A stretch of 8,254 nucleotides of DNA from Methanomassiliicoccaceae archaeon (GTDB lineage Archaea; Thermoplasmatota; Thermoplasmata; Methanomassiliicoccales; Methanomethylophilaceae). Positions 1 through 5,946 of this stretch are shown one piece after another (the first letter of the stretch is position 1; the number at the start of each line of letters is the position of its first letter). The notes beneath the pieces were generated by a model. The model ran no database searches. It had not been told where the DNA came from and was given only the letters and a program-made list of their open reading frames with translations. The stretch lies in the NCBI GenBank assembly GCA_031260545.1, contig JAIRJQ010000075.1, positions 1-8,254 on the forward strand. Reading direction: 5' to 3'. Position numbers and translations under genes: made by a program.

Positions 1-1208
1 ATCAGTATCAGGACGCGGGCATTGGGCCTTTGGGTCAATGCTTCGCTCACTGCGTCAGCGACCGTGTCGAACGGGCGCATGTTCGCCGAACTTATTAATT
101 CCTTGTCCAGGTCGGTAACGGCCCACACCTCCGCCCATACCATTATCTCTGCCATTTTAGCAGTTTTGTGGAATCCAAGCTTATATTCCTTCCGAAGGTT
201 CTCGATTATCACTTTCGGATCCTTTGACATAGATAACTGCGTTAAAAATGTCGGATGTCCGATACCTTCCCTGCATTTCGATACCATGACGATCTTTCCG
301 CCTTCCTTCAGCGCCCATTTGCCGTTGTCCAATGCTTTTTGTGATTGATACAAATCGACGTCCATCGGATACGGGGCGACCGATATCACAAGGTCGGCCC
401 TTTCCGGGATCGGCACTGAGAACACTTCGTTGGCCCATCCGACCGCTTTGTCGAATGCTTTGTTCAGGTCGCCGGCCGCAACTTTGTAAATGTTCTGATG
501 GCGGTCCAATACCATCTGTATTGAAAATATCTCTTTGCCTTTCACAACTTCCAGCGCGTCCATCATGTCCTCGTGCACCGGGTTCCCTTTCAGGACGAGT
601 GATTGAGCTTCCACGTTCATCGCCAGCTTGTGGTTCTGTTCGACGGTCTTGAATGATGCAACTCCGGGCAGGAACGATTTCCTTCCTCCCGTGTATCCTG
701 CGAAGTAATGCGGTTCCACGCTTGTTATTATCACCAAACGGTCAGCATCCACGGCGATCTTGTTCACTTCCATGTCTGTTCCGTTCTTCGATCTTCCGAG
801 ATGCACGCATTCCGACTTTTTGGAATCATGCGATATTATGCGGTCCTTTAGATTCGCGTAATGTCTGCCGAAGACGAAATCATATTCGCTTGAAGTCATA
901 TCACGATGCGTACCCGTGGCGATGATGTATCTTGCTTCCCTGAGGTCCATCCTCTCGGACAGTGCGTCCAATACTTTCGAGGTGGGCGTCGGCCTTGTCG
1001 CGTCGTTCACAATGAACACTATGTCCTTGCCGCCCTTCAGGAATTCTGAGAGAGATCTGTAACCAATGGGGCTGTCGATCGCGTCCTTTATAACTTTATC
1101 AGAGGGTTCGCACTTCACATCCTTCGGATAGAATATTCCAACGAGATTCTTGTCAGGGACGTCGATATTCTGCGCTCCGTCCTTTCCATATTTAATGTCT
1201 ATTTTCAT
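1..1208 (-). CDS. larA: LarA-family nickel-pincer lactate racemase (C-terminus cut by window edge)
   Basis: Not a complete frame in the window; I translated the minus strand from the ATG at 1208 and obtained 402 open codons to the edge. LarA enzymes are typically about 420-430 residues, so roughly the last 20 are missing. LarA interconverts D- and L-2-hydroxy acids (classically lactate) using a nickel pincer cofactor covalently bound to a lysine, in the cytoplasm. Visible key residues, compared from memory with Lactiplantibacillus plantarum LarA: D69 and R72 in DATRPTP (substrate site), H101 in ATGTHR and H167 in EPHYFAGYTGG (catalytic base pair), K177 in GGRKSFLPG (cofactor lysine), H193 in QNHK (nickel ligand), and Y287/Q288/K291 in LYQSQKAL. 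From H101 onward the offset from the reference is a constant seven residues, so the active site looks intact. Real substrate is uncertain because the family acts on several 2-hydroxy acids. The cofactor genes larB, larC and larE are not in the window. The start looks leaderless, with a TATA-like box about 28 bases upstream. Confidence 0.9.
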   Translation of the reverse strand, partial: MKIDIKYGKDGAQNIDVPDKNLVGIFYPKDVKCEPSDKVIKDAIDSPIGYRSLSEFLKGGKDIVFIVNDATRPTPTSKVLDALSERMDLREARYIIATGTHRDMTSSEYDFVFGRHYANLKDRIISHDSKKSECVHLGRSKNGTDMEVNKIAVDADRLVIITSVEPHYFAGYTGGRKSFLPGVASFKTVEQNHKLAMNVEAQSLVLKGNPVHEDMMDALEVVKGKEIFSIQMVLDRHQNIYKVAAGDLNKAFDKAVGWANEVFSVPIPERADLVISVAPYPMDVDLYQSQKALDNGKWALKEGGKIVMVSKCREGIGHPTFLTQLSMSKDPKVIIENLRKEYKLGFHKTAKMAEIMVWAEVWAVTDLDKELISSANMRPFDTVADAVSEALTQRPNARVLIL

Positions 1209-1230
1209 CGTACATATATCATCATCGCAG

Positions 1231-1240
1231 ACATATTAAT
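1231..1240 (-). promoter_or_regulatory. Candidate TATA box for larA
   Basis: On the minus strand this reads ATTAATATGT. Its centre is about 28 bases before the larA ATG at 1208, the spacing expected for archaeal TBP-dependent transcription starting at or next to the start codon. No Shine-Dalgarno lies between box and ATG, which fits a leaderless transcript. Placement is by inspection only. Confidence 0.5.
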
Positions 1241-1274
1241 CGTTTCTGTAGTCGCTCTTTCTGAGAACGGATGT

Positions 1275-1292
1275 ATTAAAAAGTTTTTTAAT
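1275..1292. promoter_or_regulatory. AT-rich inverted repeat, candidate thiL TATA region
   Basis: ATTAAAAA, a GT centre, then TTTTTAAT: a perfect 8-base inverted repeat in the 104-base gap between the divergent larA and thiL genes. Either half lies roughly 25-34 bases before the thiL GTG at 1313, so it can supply the thiL TATA box and a leaderless start. The symmetry could also let it act in both directions or bind a dimeric regulator. Those roles are inference. Confidence 0.5.
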
Positions 1293-1312
1293 GCGCATGC
1301 CATTGCGAACAT

Positions 1313-2269
1313 GTGGCAACGCTGAAGGAGGTCGGGGAGCGTGCGCTCATTGACCGTATCATAAAGAATATGAGAACGTCGTCGTGCGTGGGGCCGGGCG
1401 ATGACGCGGCGTGCATCGACATAAATGGTTCTAAGGTGGTCGTCTCCACCGACGTCGTCACTTTCGAAAGACATCTGGCCAAGGGCATGACGATGGAACA
1501 GTTCGGATGGTTGGCCGCGGCAGTGAATTTCAGCGATATCGCAAGCATGGGCGCCAGGCCCGCAGGTATTCTTGCGGCTGTGATGCTGCCTCCGGAAACG
1601 GATGAGAATGTGCTGTACGACATTATGAACGGTATTGATCAGTGTGCCGAGTTCTGTGATACCGAGGTGCTCGGCGGAGATACAAAATCAGGTCACGGAT
1701 CTGTCTGCGGCACAGCTCTGGGTATTTGTGATCACAACGTGCTTATGCGTTCAGGCGCGATGCCCGGGGACCTGGTCGCAATGACCGGATCTCTGGGGTC
1801 AGCGAGCGCCGGATGGTATGCCTCCTTGAATGACATATACGATAAGGATACCTTCTCCGCTGTCGCATTGCCTGTGCCGAGGGTGAAGGAAGGCATCTTC
1901 CTTTCTGCGAACGATATAGCAACGGCATGCATGGATATATCCGATGGTCTTTCGACCACGGCGGCGGCGATATGCGGAAGCAGCGGCGTCGGGATGGACA
2001 TAATGTGGGAATCTTTGCCCAAAGGCAAAGGCGTGGACCGTATATGCAAAAAATTGAAACTTTCCCCGAGAGAGTTAATGCTGAACGGAGGAGGGGAATA
2101 CGAACTGATGTTCACGTTCCCCCGGGATCGCCTCGATCTTCTGCATTCGTCGGATGCGGATATATCCGTGATCGGTATGGTAACATCAGGAAAGACGATA
2201 AACATCATCACTAACGGAAAATCAGAACCGCTGGAGAATAAGGGATATGAACATTTCACCAAAGATTGA
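1313..2269 (+). CDS. thiL: Thiamine-monophosphate kinase
   Basis: Phosphorylates thiamine monophosphate with ATP to give thiamine diphosphate, the last step of the cofactor pathway, in the cytoplasm. The 318-residue product has the usual family length and the PurM-like ATP-grasp-independent kinase motifs in order: LIDRI near the N-terminus (12-16), GDDAA (29-33), NFSDIASMGA (72-81, usual NLSDIAAMGA), GGDT (121-124), ALPVPR (185-190), DISDGL (208-213) and GGGEYELMFT (259-268, usual GGEDYELLFT). Aspartates of GDD, SD and GGDT that hold magnesium in the family are present. Start is GTG at 1313: the preceding ATG at 1311 is in another frame and stops after four codons, and residues from 1313 match the family N-terminus. 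No Shine-Dalgarno is visible, consistent with a leaderless transcript. The 3' end overlaps amrS by 23 bases, indicating one transcription unit. Confidence 0.95.
   Translation: MATLKEVGERALIDRIIKNMRTSSCVGPGDDAACIDINGSKVVVSTDVVTFERHLAKGMTMEQFGWLAAAVNFSDIASMGARPAGILAAVMLPPETDENVLYDIMNGIDQCAEFCDTEVLGGDTKSGHGSVCGTALGICDHNVLMRSGAMPGDLVAMTGSLGSASAGWYASLNDIYDKDTFSAVALPVPRVKEGIFLSANDIATACMDISDGLSTTAAAICGSSGVGMDIMWESLPKGKGVDRICKKLKLSPRELMLNGGGEYELMFTFPRDRLDLLHSSDADISVIGMVTSGKTINIITNGKSEPLENKGYEHFTKD
2233..2236 (+). promoter_or_regulatory. Ribosome binding site for amrS inside thiL
   Basis: GGAG within the last codons of thiL, ten bases before the amrS ATG at 2247. It supports that ATG as the start despite the 23-base overlap and points to coupled translation of the two genes. 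Confidence 0.45.
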
Positions 2270-3257
2270 GGCGCGTTTTTACGAAAAGGACGGAAACGCA
2301 TACCTATGCAAGCTGTGCCCGCATGAATGCAGGTTATCTGTCGGTCAGATCGGAAGATGCGGTGCGAGACGCGCGGATGAGGATATGCTGGTCGCATATT
2401 CCTACGGAAAAGTATCATCGTTATGCGTCGACCCGATAGAAAAGAAGCCCTTTTATCATTTCCATCCGGGCAGGCGCGTGTTCTCGGTCGGCGGCATTGG
2501 GTGTAACATGTCATGCAAACATTGTCAGAACTATTCGATATCGCAAAGCGCATCCGGAAAAAAGAGGACGACGTACGAATCCCCCGAGGAACTGGCGGAC
2601 ATGTTCGGGCGCGAGAAAGTGGACCTCATTGCTTTTACGTACAACGAACCTTCGATATGGTTCGAATATATGATGGATGTCATCGACTGCGTTCCGGATG
2701 CCACGTATGTCCTCGTTACGAACGGCTACATCAATGAGGGTCCGTTACGAGAACTGTGCAAACATGTTTCGGCGATGAACATAGACGTGAAAGGATTCAC
2801 CGATGAATTTTACATGAACGTGTGCGGCGGACATCTGGAAAATGTGCTGAAAACCGTGAAGATCGCATTCTCGCTCAAAGTGCACATTGAGCTCACATAT
2901 CTTCTGATACCCGGATATAACGACTCGGAGAAGGAGATCAGAGAGTTCGTTAACTGGATACTGAACGATCTTTCAAAGGATGTGCCTGTCCACTTCACAA
3001 GATTCCATCCTGATAACGCAATGAACAACGTACCGTGGACATCTCCCGAGTCCCTTCTGAGGGCGATGGAGATAGCGACGGAGATGGGCCTGAATAATGT
3101 TTACGTTGGCAACATCATATCGGAGGACGGGAGCGACACCTACTGTCCGGAATGCGGTGCCGTTGTCATAGCAAGAACAGGGTATCTTGTGGAGATAATT
3201 GCACTTCAGGGGCTCAAATGCAAAGGGTGCGGTCACAGATTGTATATGGTCCGTTAG
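2247..3257 (+). CDS. amrS: AmmeMemoRadiSam-type radical SAM enzyme (AmrS)
   Basis: Radical SAM protein of 336 residues, the usual AmrS length. The N-terminal cysteine signature is C21-KLC24-PHEC28 with C38 in GRCGAR. The radical SAM 4Fe-4S motif is C86-NMS-C90-KH-C93 (CxxxCxxC), followed by FTYNEPSIWFEY (130-141), VTNGY (157-161) and MNIDVKGF (177-184) of the TIM-barrel core. A C-terminal zinc ribbon is formed by C300/C303 and C325/C328. In many archaea and bacteria the family occurs with AMMECR1 and Memo proteins; its substrate is, to my knowledge, not settled. Neither partner gene lies in this window, and the neighbour is thiL, which it overlaps by 23 bases. It ends with TAG, and its last four bases overlap the convergent prepilin peptidase gene. 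The family name is well supported; a pathway role is not. Pyruvate-formate-lyase activating enzyme, a frequent annotation for such proteins, is less fitting because of the N-terminal cysteines and the terminal ribbon. Confidence 0.88.
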   Translation: MNISPKIEARFYEKDGNAYLCKLCPHECRLSVGQIGRCGARRADEDMLVAYSYGKVSSLCVDPIEKKPFYHFHPGRRVFSVGGIGCNMSCKHCQNYSISQSASGKKRTTYESPEELADMFGREKVDLIAFTYNEPSIWFEYMMDVIDCVPDATYVLVTNGYINEGPLRELCKHVSAMNIDVKGFTDEFYMNVCGGHLENVLKTVKIAFSLKVHIELTYLLIPGYNDSEKEIREFVNWILNDLSKDVPVHFTRFHPDNAMNNVPWTSPESLLRAMEIATEMGLNNVYVGNIISEDGSDTYCPECGAVVIARTGYLVEIIALQGLKCKGCGHRLYMVR

Positions 3258-4045
3258 ATCATGAACAATACATTGCCGATGAATGCGATGAATATCACCG
3301 CTATCGTTATCGGAACGATGAACGGTATCTTCGGGGTCACCCATATCTTTTCACCGTCAGCTGCTGTTCCCATGTCCATCGGCCATACGTGAGAATTCGC
3401 GGCATCCTTTGGATCCATCCGGTATCCGGTGAACATCCTCGGAAATTCCGTATCATTGCGGATTATATTCCTTACGGCGATCGGGACCATAAGGAGAATG
3501 GAGAGAACGGCAGCGAGGAATAGTACGGCAATAGGGAAAGAGAATACCGCCGATATCATCGTCCCCGGAACTTCTATCAGCGGATGACCGAATAATAAAG
3601 GATACGAAGGGAATATGATCGCGATCGATATCATACATTTCACATCTGCGCCGCCTTTGATCGCCCCGGTAAGGAAGAGCAGCAGGAACAGAACGTAACA
3701 TACGGGTATGGTCATTGAAGAAATGATAAAACTGTCATCGGATGCTGTTATCATTGGTATTACGAACATCGCCGCAAGCGCCGCATAAAAAATAATGTTC
3801 AGACGTAACGACCATTCTCTGTCGTATAGTATATCGAATGCGATCATCGCCGATCCGGCACATATCATCATCCTTTCTGCGGTAAAAAAATGATCGGGCA
3901 TTGTTATGATCATCATTATCACGGAAAATGCGCACAATATGATCCAATGCGTATCGGACACTTCCCTTTTCTTCAGGTCCTGTACCGATGCGGATGCGAG
4001 TACCGTGAGTAGGACAATGAATGTTATCACCGTTGGATCGATCAT
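3254..4045 (-). CDS. Archaeal prepilin peptidase (A24 family, PibD/FlaK-like)
   Basis: Membrane aspartic protease that cleaves class III signal peptides of archaeal type IV pilins and related proteins at the inner face of the membrane. From the ATG at 4045 the product has 263 residues and several hydrophobic helices. The two catalytic aspartates of the family are visible: D23 in SVQDLKKREV after the first helix, and D134 in GGADVK, the archaeal form of the GxGD motif. The C-terminal segment KIWVTPKIPFIVP precedes a last helix and resembles other archaeal members. A TTG 30 bases upstream (4075) would add ten residues, but a TATA-like box at 4083-4090 places the transcript start downstream of it, and the added residues do not look like family sequence, so I prefer 4045. 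It is longer than FlaK of about 230 residues. No pilin or secretion ATPase gene is in the window, so its substrates are unknown. It converges on amrS with a 4-base overlap and diverges from the channel gene. Confidence 0.88.
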   Translation of the reverse strand: MIDPTVITFIVLLTVLASASVQDLKKREVSDTHWIILCAFSVIMMIITMPDHFFTAERMMICAGSAMIAFDILYDREWSLRLNIIFYAALAAMFVIPMITASDDSFIISSMTIPVCYVLFLLLFLTGAIKGGADVKCMISIAIIFPSYPLLFGHPLIEVPGTMISAVFSFPIAVLFLAAVLSILLMVPIAVRNIIRNDTEFPRMFTGYRMDPKDAANSHVWPMDMGTAADGEKIWVTPKIPFIVPITIAVIFIAFIGNVLFMI

Positions 4046-4073
4046 TGCTGTTATCAGAACGCCGCAGTATTTC

Positions 4074-4094
4074 AAAGGAGGATATTACATGTAG
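4074..4094 (+). other. Isolated strong Shine-Dalgarno followed by ATG-TAG
   Basis: AAAGGAGG at 4074-4081 is a near-ideal ribosome site, and an ATG follows at 4089 with proper spacing, but the next codon is TAG (4092-4094). The frame then stays open until TAA at 4182-4184, overlapping the first codons of the channel gene. It may be a minimal start-stop ORF, a remnant, or chance, since the same bases lie upstream of a gene on the other strand. A TATA box that would transcribe it is not obvious. Confidence 0.3.
4083..4090 (-). promoter_or_regulatory. Candidate TATA box for the prepilin peptidase gene
   Basis: The minus strand reads ATGTAATA here. Transcription about 25 bases downstream would begin near 4060, leaving a leader of some 15 bases before the ATG at 4045 and excluding the TTG at 4075. 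It overlaps the palindrome TACATGTA at 4086-4093. Assigned by eye. Confidence 0.35.
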
Positions 4095-4101
4095 TTTACA
4101 T

Positions 4102-4141
4102 CTCCGCATGCGGTGCTTTGTATCGCGGAACATATGCGGAG
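4102..4141. repeat. Inverted repeat with inner palindrome in the divergent promoter region
   Basis: CTCCGCAT at 4102-4109 is the exact reverse complement of ATGCGGAG at 4134-4141, with 24 bases between. The left arm also lies within the perfect ten-base palindrome CCGCATGCGG (4104-4113). ATGCGG thus occurs twice as a direct repeat 26 bases apart. The position, directly before the channel gene's TATA-like box and within its shared upstream region, suggests an operator; the binding protein is unknown. Confidence 0.4.
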
Positions 4142-4150
4142 CTATTTTAT
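4142..4150 (+). promoter_or_regulatory. Candidate TATA box for the MscS-type channel gene
   Basis: CTATTTTAT is centred about 28 bases before the ATG at 4174, giving a leaderless or nearly leaderless transcript. No Shine-Dalgarno is seen immediately before that ATG. It directly follows the right arm of the inverted repeat, so a protein bound there could block TBP. Confidence 0.45.
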
Positions 4151-4173
4151 TCGCAAAAGATATAGCGGATGCG

Positions 4174-5778
4174 ATGCATGCTAAGAGAACGGTACTTCTG
4201 CTTGCCGCGGTCATGGTCTCGCTTGTGATCGCGGTGCCGCTTTTCTCAGATGATGCGAACGCACAGGGAGTTACCGTCCTTGGCGTGAATGTTTGGTCTC
4301 CGCCGGGCTCTGACCTGCTTGATATACGCGCGGGAGAGGTCAAGACCCTTTATCTTCACTTGGAAAATCCCACTACGGAGATCCTTTATGTGAAGTTCGA
4401 CGATCCTGTTTTCGGCAAAGGCAAAGCGCGGATACTGGACGAAGATAACCAAACGGTCAATTATATCGAGATCGGCCCGGGAACACAGCGTACGATACGC
4501 GTGGAGATCACCGCCGATTCGTATTCCGGTTCTGTGAGAGATATCAACGCTTCGCTGACCCTGATGGTCTATAAAGGTTCTTTACCGGCGGACGCTGCGT
4601 CCGAGACGTTCAACTGGACCGTGCATATAACTTCCGGAAGGGCCTCGGAAAATCAGTACAATAAGATAATGGGAATATACAACAACCCGTTCCCTGCGCC
4701 GTTCGATACTTCGATATATGCCGCTGCTGCGACACTCATCCTTTGGCTGGTGATCGCGTTCATTGTCTCTTATGCCCTGATGCCGAAGATCATCACCGTT
4801 CTGCTGAGAAAACATAGTAAAGCGGACAGAAAGGATCTTATCAAACGGGTAAAAAAAGAATTTTTGTTCATATTCATATTATACGGGTTCACTGCGAGTG
4901 CCGCTGTGACCGGGATCTCCGAATACCTGATACGGACGATAGAGACGATAACTTACATTATTTACATTCTAATCGGCATGAGGATCGCGTGGAGGATGTT
5001 CACGGCGGTCGTGGACATGCTCCATAAGAAAAAATATTCACATCGTGCCGCTAAAGGCGAAGATGTCCCGGATGATTCTCTCAGACCCCTTATAACAATG
5101 GTGTTCAAGATAATACTCGGAATGGTCGCCACCGGCCTTATACTCGGTGTTCTGGGACTCGATACAATGCTGATCGCCACCGGCGCCGGTATCGTGGGAC
5201 TTGCGATATCGTTCGGCGCACAGAGCACCTTGGCACAGTTCTTCAGCGGTTTCACGCTGCTGCTGAACAGACCGCTGAGACCGGGGGACCTCGTGCGCAT
5301 CGGCGGCAACACTGAGACGCTTAAAGTGATACATGTGGGGTTCATGATGACCACGTTCCGGAACTGGGCCAACTCAGAGATAATAACGATGCCAAATCAG
5401 ATGGTCGTTTCTTCGAAGATCATCAACGTGACGGCGGAATCGCATACCTATCGCATATCTGTGCACGTAAGGGTCCCGTACTCCGCCAATGTCTCGCTTG
5501 CGAAAACATTAGCGCTGGAGGCGATGCGCGAACATCCGAGGATAATTCAGGATGGTTCCGAAGAGATGCCTAAATCCAGATTCGAAGATTTCACCGACTC
5601 CTCGATGGACATCCGTGTGAGCGGTTTTGTTGACGATTTCGAAGATCATCGATCGATAGCTGCGGAGATCAGAGAATCCATATTCCACAAATTCAAGGAG
5701 AACGGAATAGACATTGCGGTGCCGAAGATGGACATATACATCAGAAAGCCGGGGGACAACGAGGACCTGAAATATTGA
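4174..5778 (+). CDS. MscS-family mechanosensitive channel with secreted N-terminal domain
   Basis: Predicted small-conductance mechanosensitive channel that releases solutes on osmotic downshock. The 534-residue protein begins with a signal peptide (hydrophobic 7-23, likely cleavage after A30 in DANA-QG). Residues about 33-153 form a beta-rich extracytoplasmic domain with three N-glycosylation sequons (N92, N125, N147). Hydrophobic helices follow near 179-201, 230-248, 257-275 and 306-328. The pore helix and its continuation (about 330-365) contain ATGAGIVGLAISFGAQ and the RPLRPGDLVRIGG motif, then the beta domain with NWANSEIITMPNQ and the C-terminal NGIDIAVPKMDIYI. The open frame extends upstream to 4021, but that part overlaps the divergent peptidase gene and lacks protein character; ATG 4174 starts exactly at the signal peptide and has a TATA-like box upstream. 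E. coli MscS has 286 residues, so this belongs to the longer class. The channel core is certain; the role of the outer domain is not. Confidence 0.9.
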   Translation: MHAKRTVLLLAAVMVSLVIAVPLFSDDANAQGVTVLGVNVWSPPGSDLLDIRAGEVKTLYLHLENPTTEILYVKFDDPVFGKGKARILDEDNQTVNYIEIGPGTQRTIRVEITADSYSGSVRDINASLTLMVYKGSLPADAASETFNWTVHITSGRASENQYNKIMGIYNNPFPAPFDTSIYAAAATLILWLVIAFIVSYALMPKIITVLLRKHSKADRKDLIKRVKKEFLFIFILYGFTASAAVTGISEYLIRTIETITYIIYILIGMRIAWRMFTAVVDMLHKKKYSHRAAKGEDVPDDSLRPLITMVFKIILGMVATGLILGVLGLDTMLIATGAGIVGLAISFGAQSTLAQFFSGFTLLLNRPLRPGDLVRIGGNTETLKVIHVGFMMTTFRNWANSEIITMPNQMVVSSKIINVTAESHTYRISVHVRVPYSANVSLAKTLALEAMREHPRIIQDGSEEMPKSRFEDFTDSSMDIRVSGFVDDFEDHRSIAAEIRESIFHKFKENGIDIAVPKMDIYIRKPGDNEDLKY

Positions 5779-5785
5779 TATGAAC

Positions 5786-5840
5786 AAAAATATTCGTATA
5801 TTACTTATTGCGCCGCTTTATTACGTATAAGAATAATTTT
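5786..5840. repeat. Imperfect AT-rich inverted repeat after the channel gene
   Basis: Arms 5786-5800 and 5826-5840 pair at 13 of 15 positions around a 25-base loop. It starts eight bases after the channel gene's stop codon. It may be a 3'-end hairpin or a regulator site. Since both arms are almost pure A/T, chance symmetry is possible. Confidence 0.35.
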
Positions 5841-5867
5841 CTGATTTCGTTGTTGGGCTGTTGTTTT
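5837..5867 (+). terminator. T-rich tract, candidate archaeal terminator
   Basis: A run of short T stretches (TTTT, TTT, TTGTTG, TTGTTTT) follows the inverted repeat and lies between the channel gene's stop and the promoter of the next operon. Archaeal polymerase commonly terminates in such oligo-T regions on the coding strand. No GC-rich stem of the bacterial intrinsic type is present. Confidence 0.4.
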
Positions 5868-5877
5868 CGGAGGCATT

Positions 5878-5910
5878 AAATATAATTGTTTCGCTTATCG
5901 GGAATATATT
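5878..5910 (+). promoter_or_regulatory. Promoter region of the lrp-dapA-dapB-lysC operon
   Basis: Two TATA-like elements are visible: AAATATAA at 5878-5885 and AATATATT, a palindrome, at 5903-5910. The first would give a start near 5906 with a leader of about 40 bases; the second would start transcription in the 5930s, giving a very short leader before the ATG at 5947. Lrp-type proteins often repress their own genes by binding AT-rich symmetric sequence over the promoter, so the palindrome is a reasonable candidate site for autoregulation. This is inference. Confidence 0.45.
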
Positions 5911-5946
5911 ACGAAATCTGAAAATGATGAGGGTGTGGTGTACGAT

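Noticed and set aside
22..925. Three plus-strand open frames opposite larA
   Set aside because: Their translations are low-complexity and family-less, while the minus strand gives a continuous LarA protein with all catalytic motifs.
1732..2553. 273-codon minus-strand frame opposite thiL and amrS
   Set aside because: It is long but rich in arginine and serine without any recognisable motif, and it lies across two well-supported genes on the plus strand.
4046..4075. TTG start giving the prepilin peptidase ten more residues
   Set aside because: No ribosome site on that strand and the TATA-like box lies too close upstream of the TTG; the ATG at 4045 is better placed.
4021..4173. Upstream extension of the channel frame by 51 codons
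   Set aside because: It overlaps the divergent peptidase gene and its promoter, precedes a clear signal peptide, and has no family resemblance.
3735..4343. 202-codon minus-strand frame across the peptidase and channel starts
   Set aside because: It is out of frame with the peptidase, runs through the divergent promoter region and shows no protein-family features.
5780..5830. Sixteen-codon frame (MNKNIRILLIAPLYYV) just after the channel gene, considered as a leader peptide for the lysine operon
   Set aside because: It has one lysine only, no ribosome site and lies before the T-rich tract and the operon's promoter, so it would not be on that transcript.
5779..5946. A lysine riboswitch upstream of the dap operon
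   Set aside because: The leader between the likely transcription start and the ATG is at most about 40 bases, far too short for a lysine riboswitch, and no such structure is visible.
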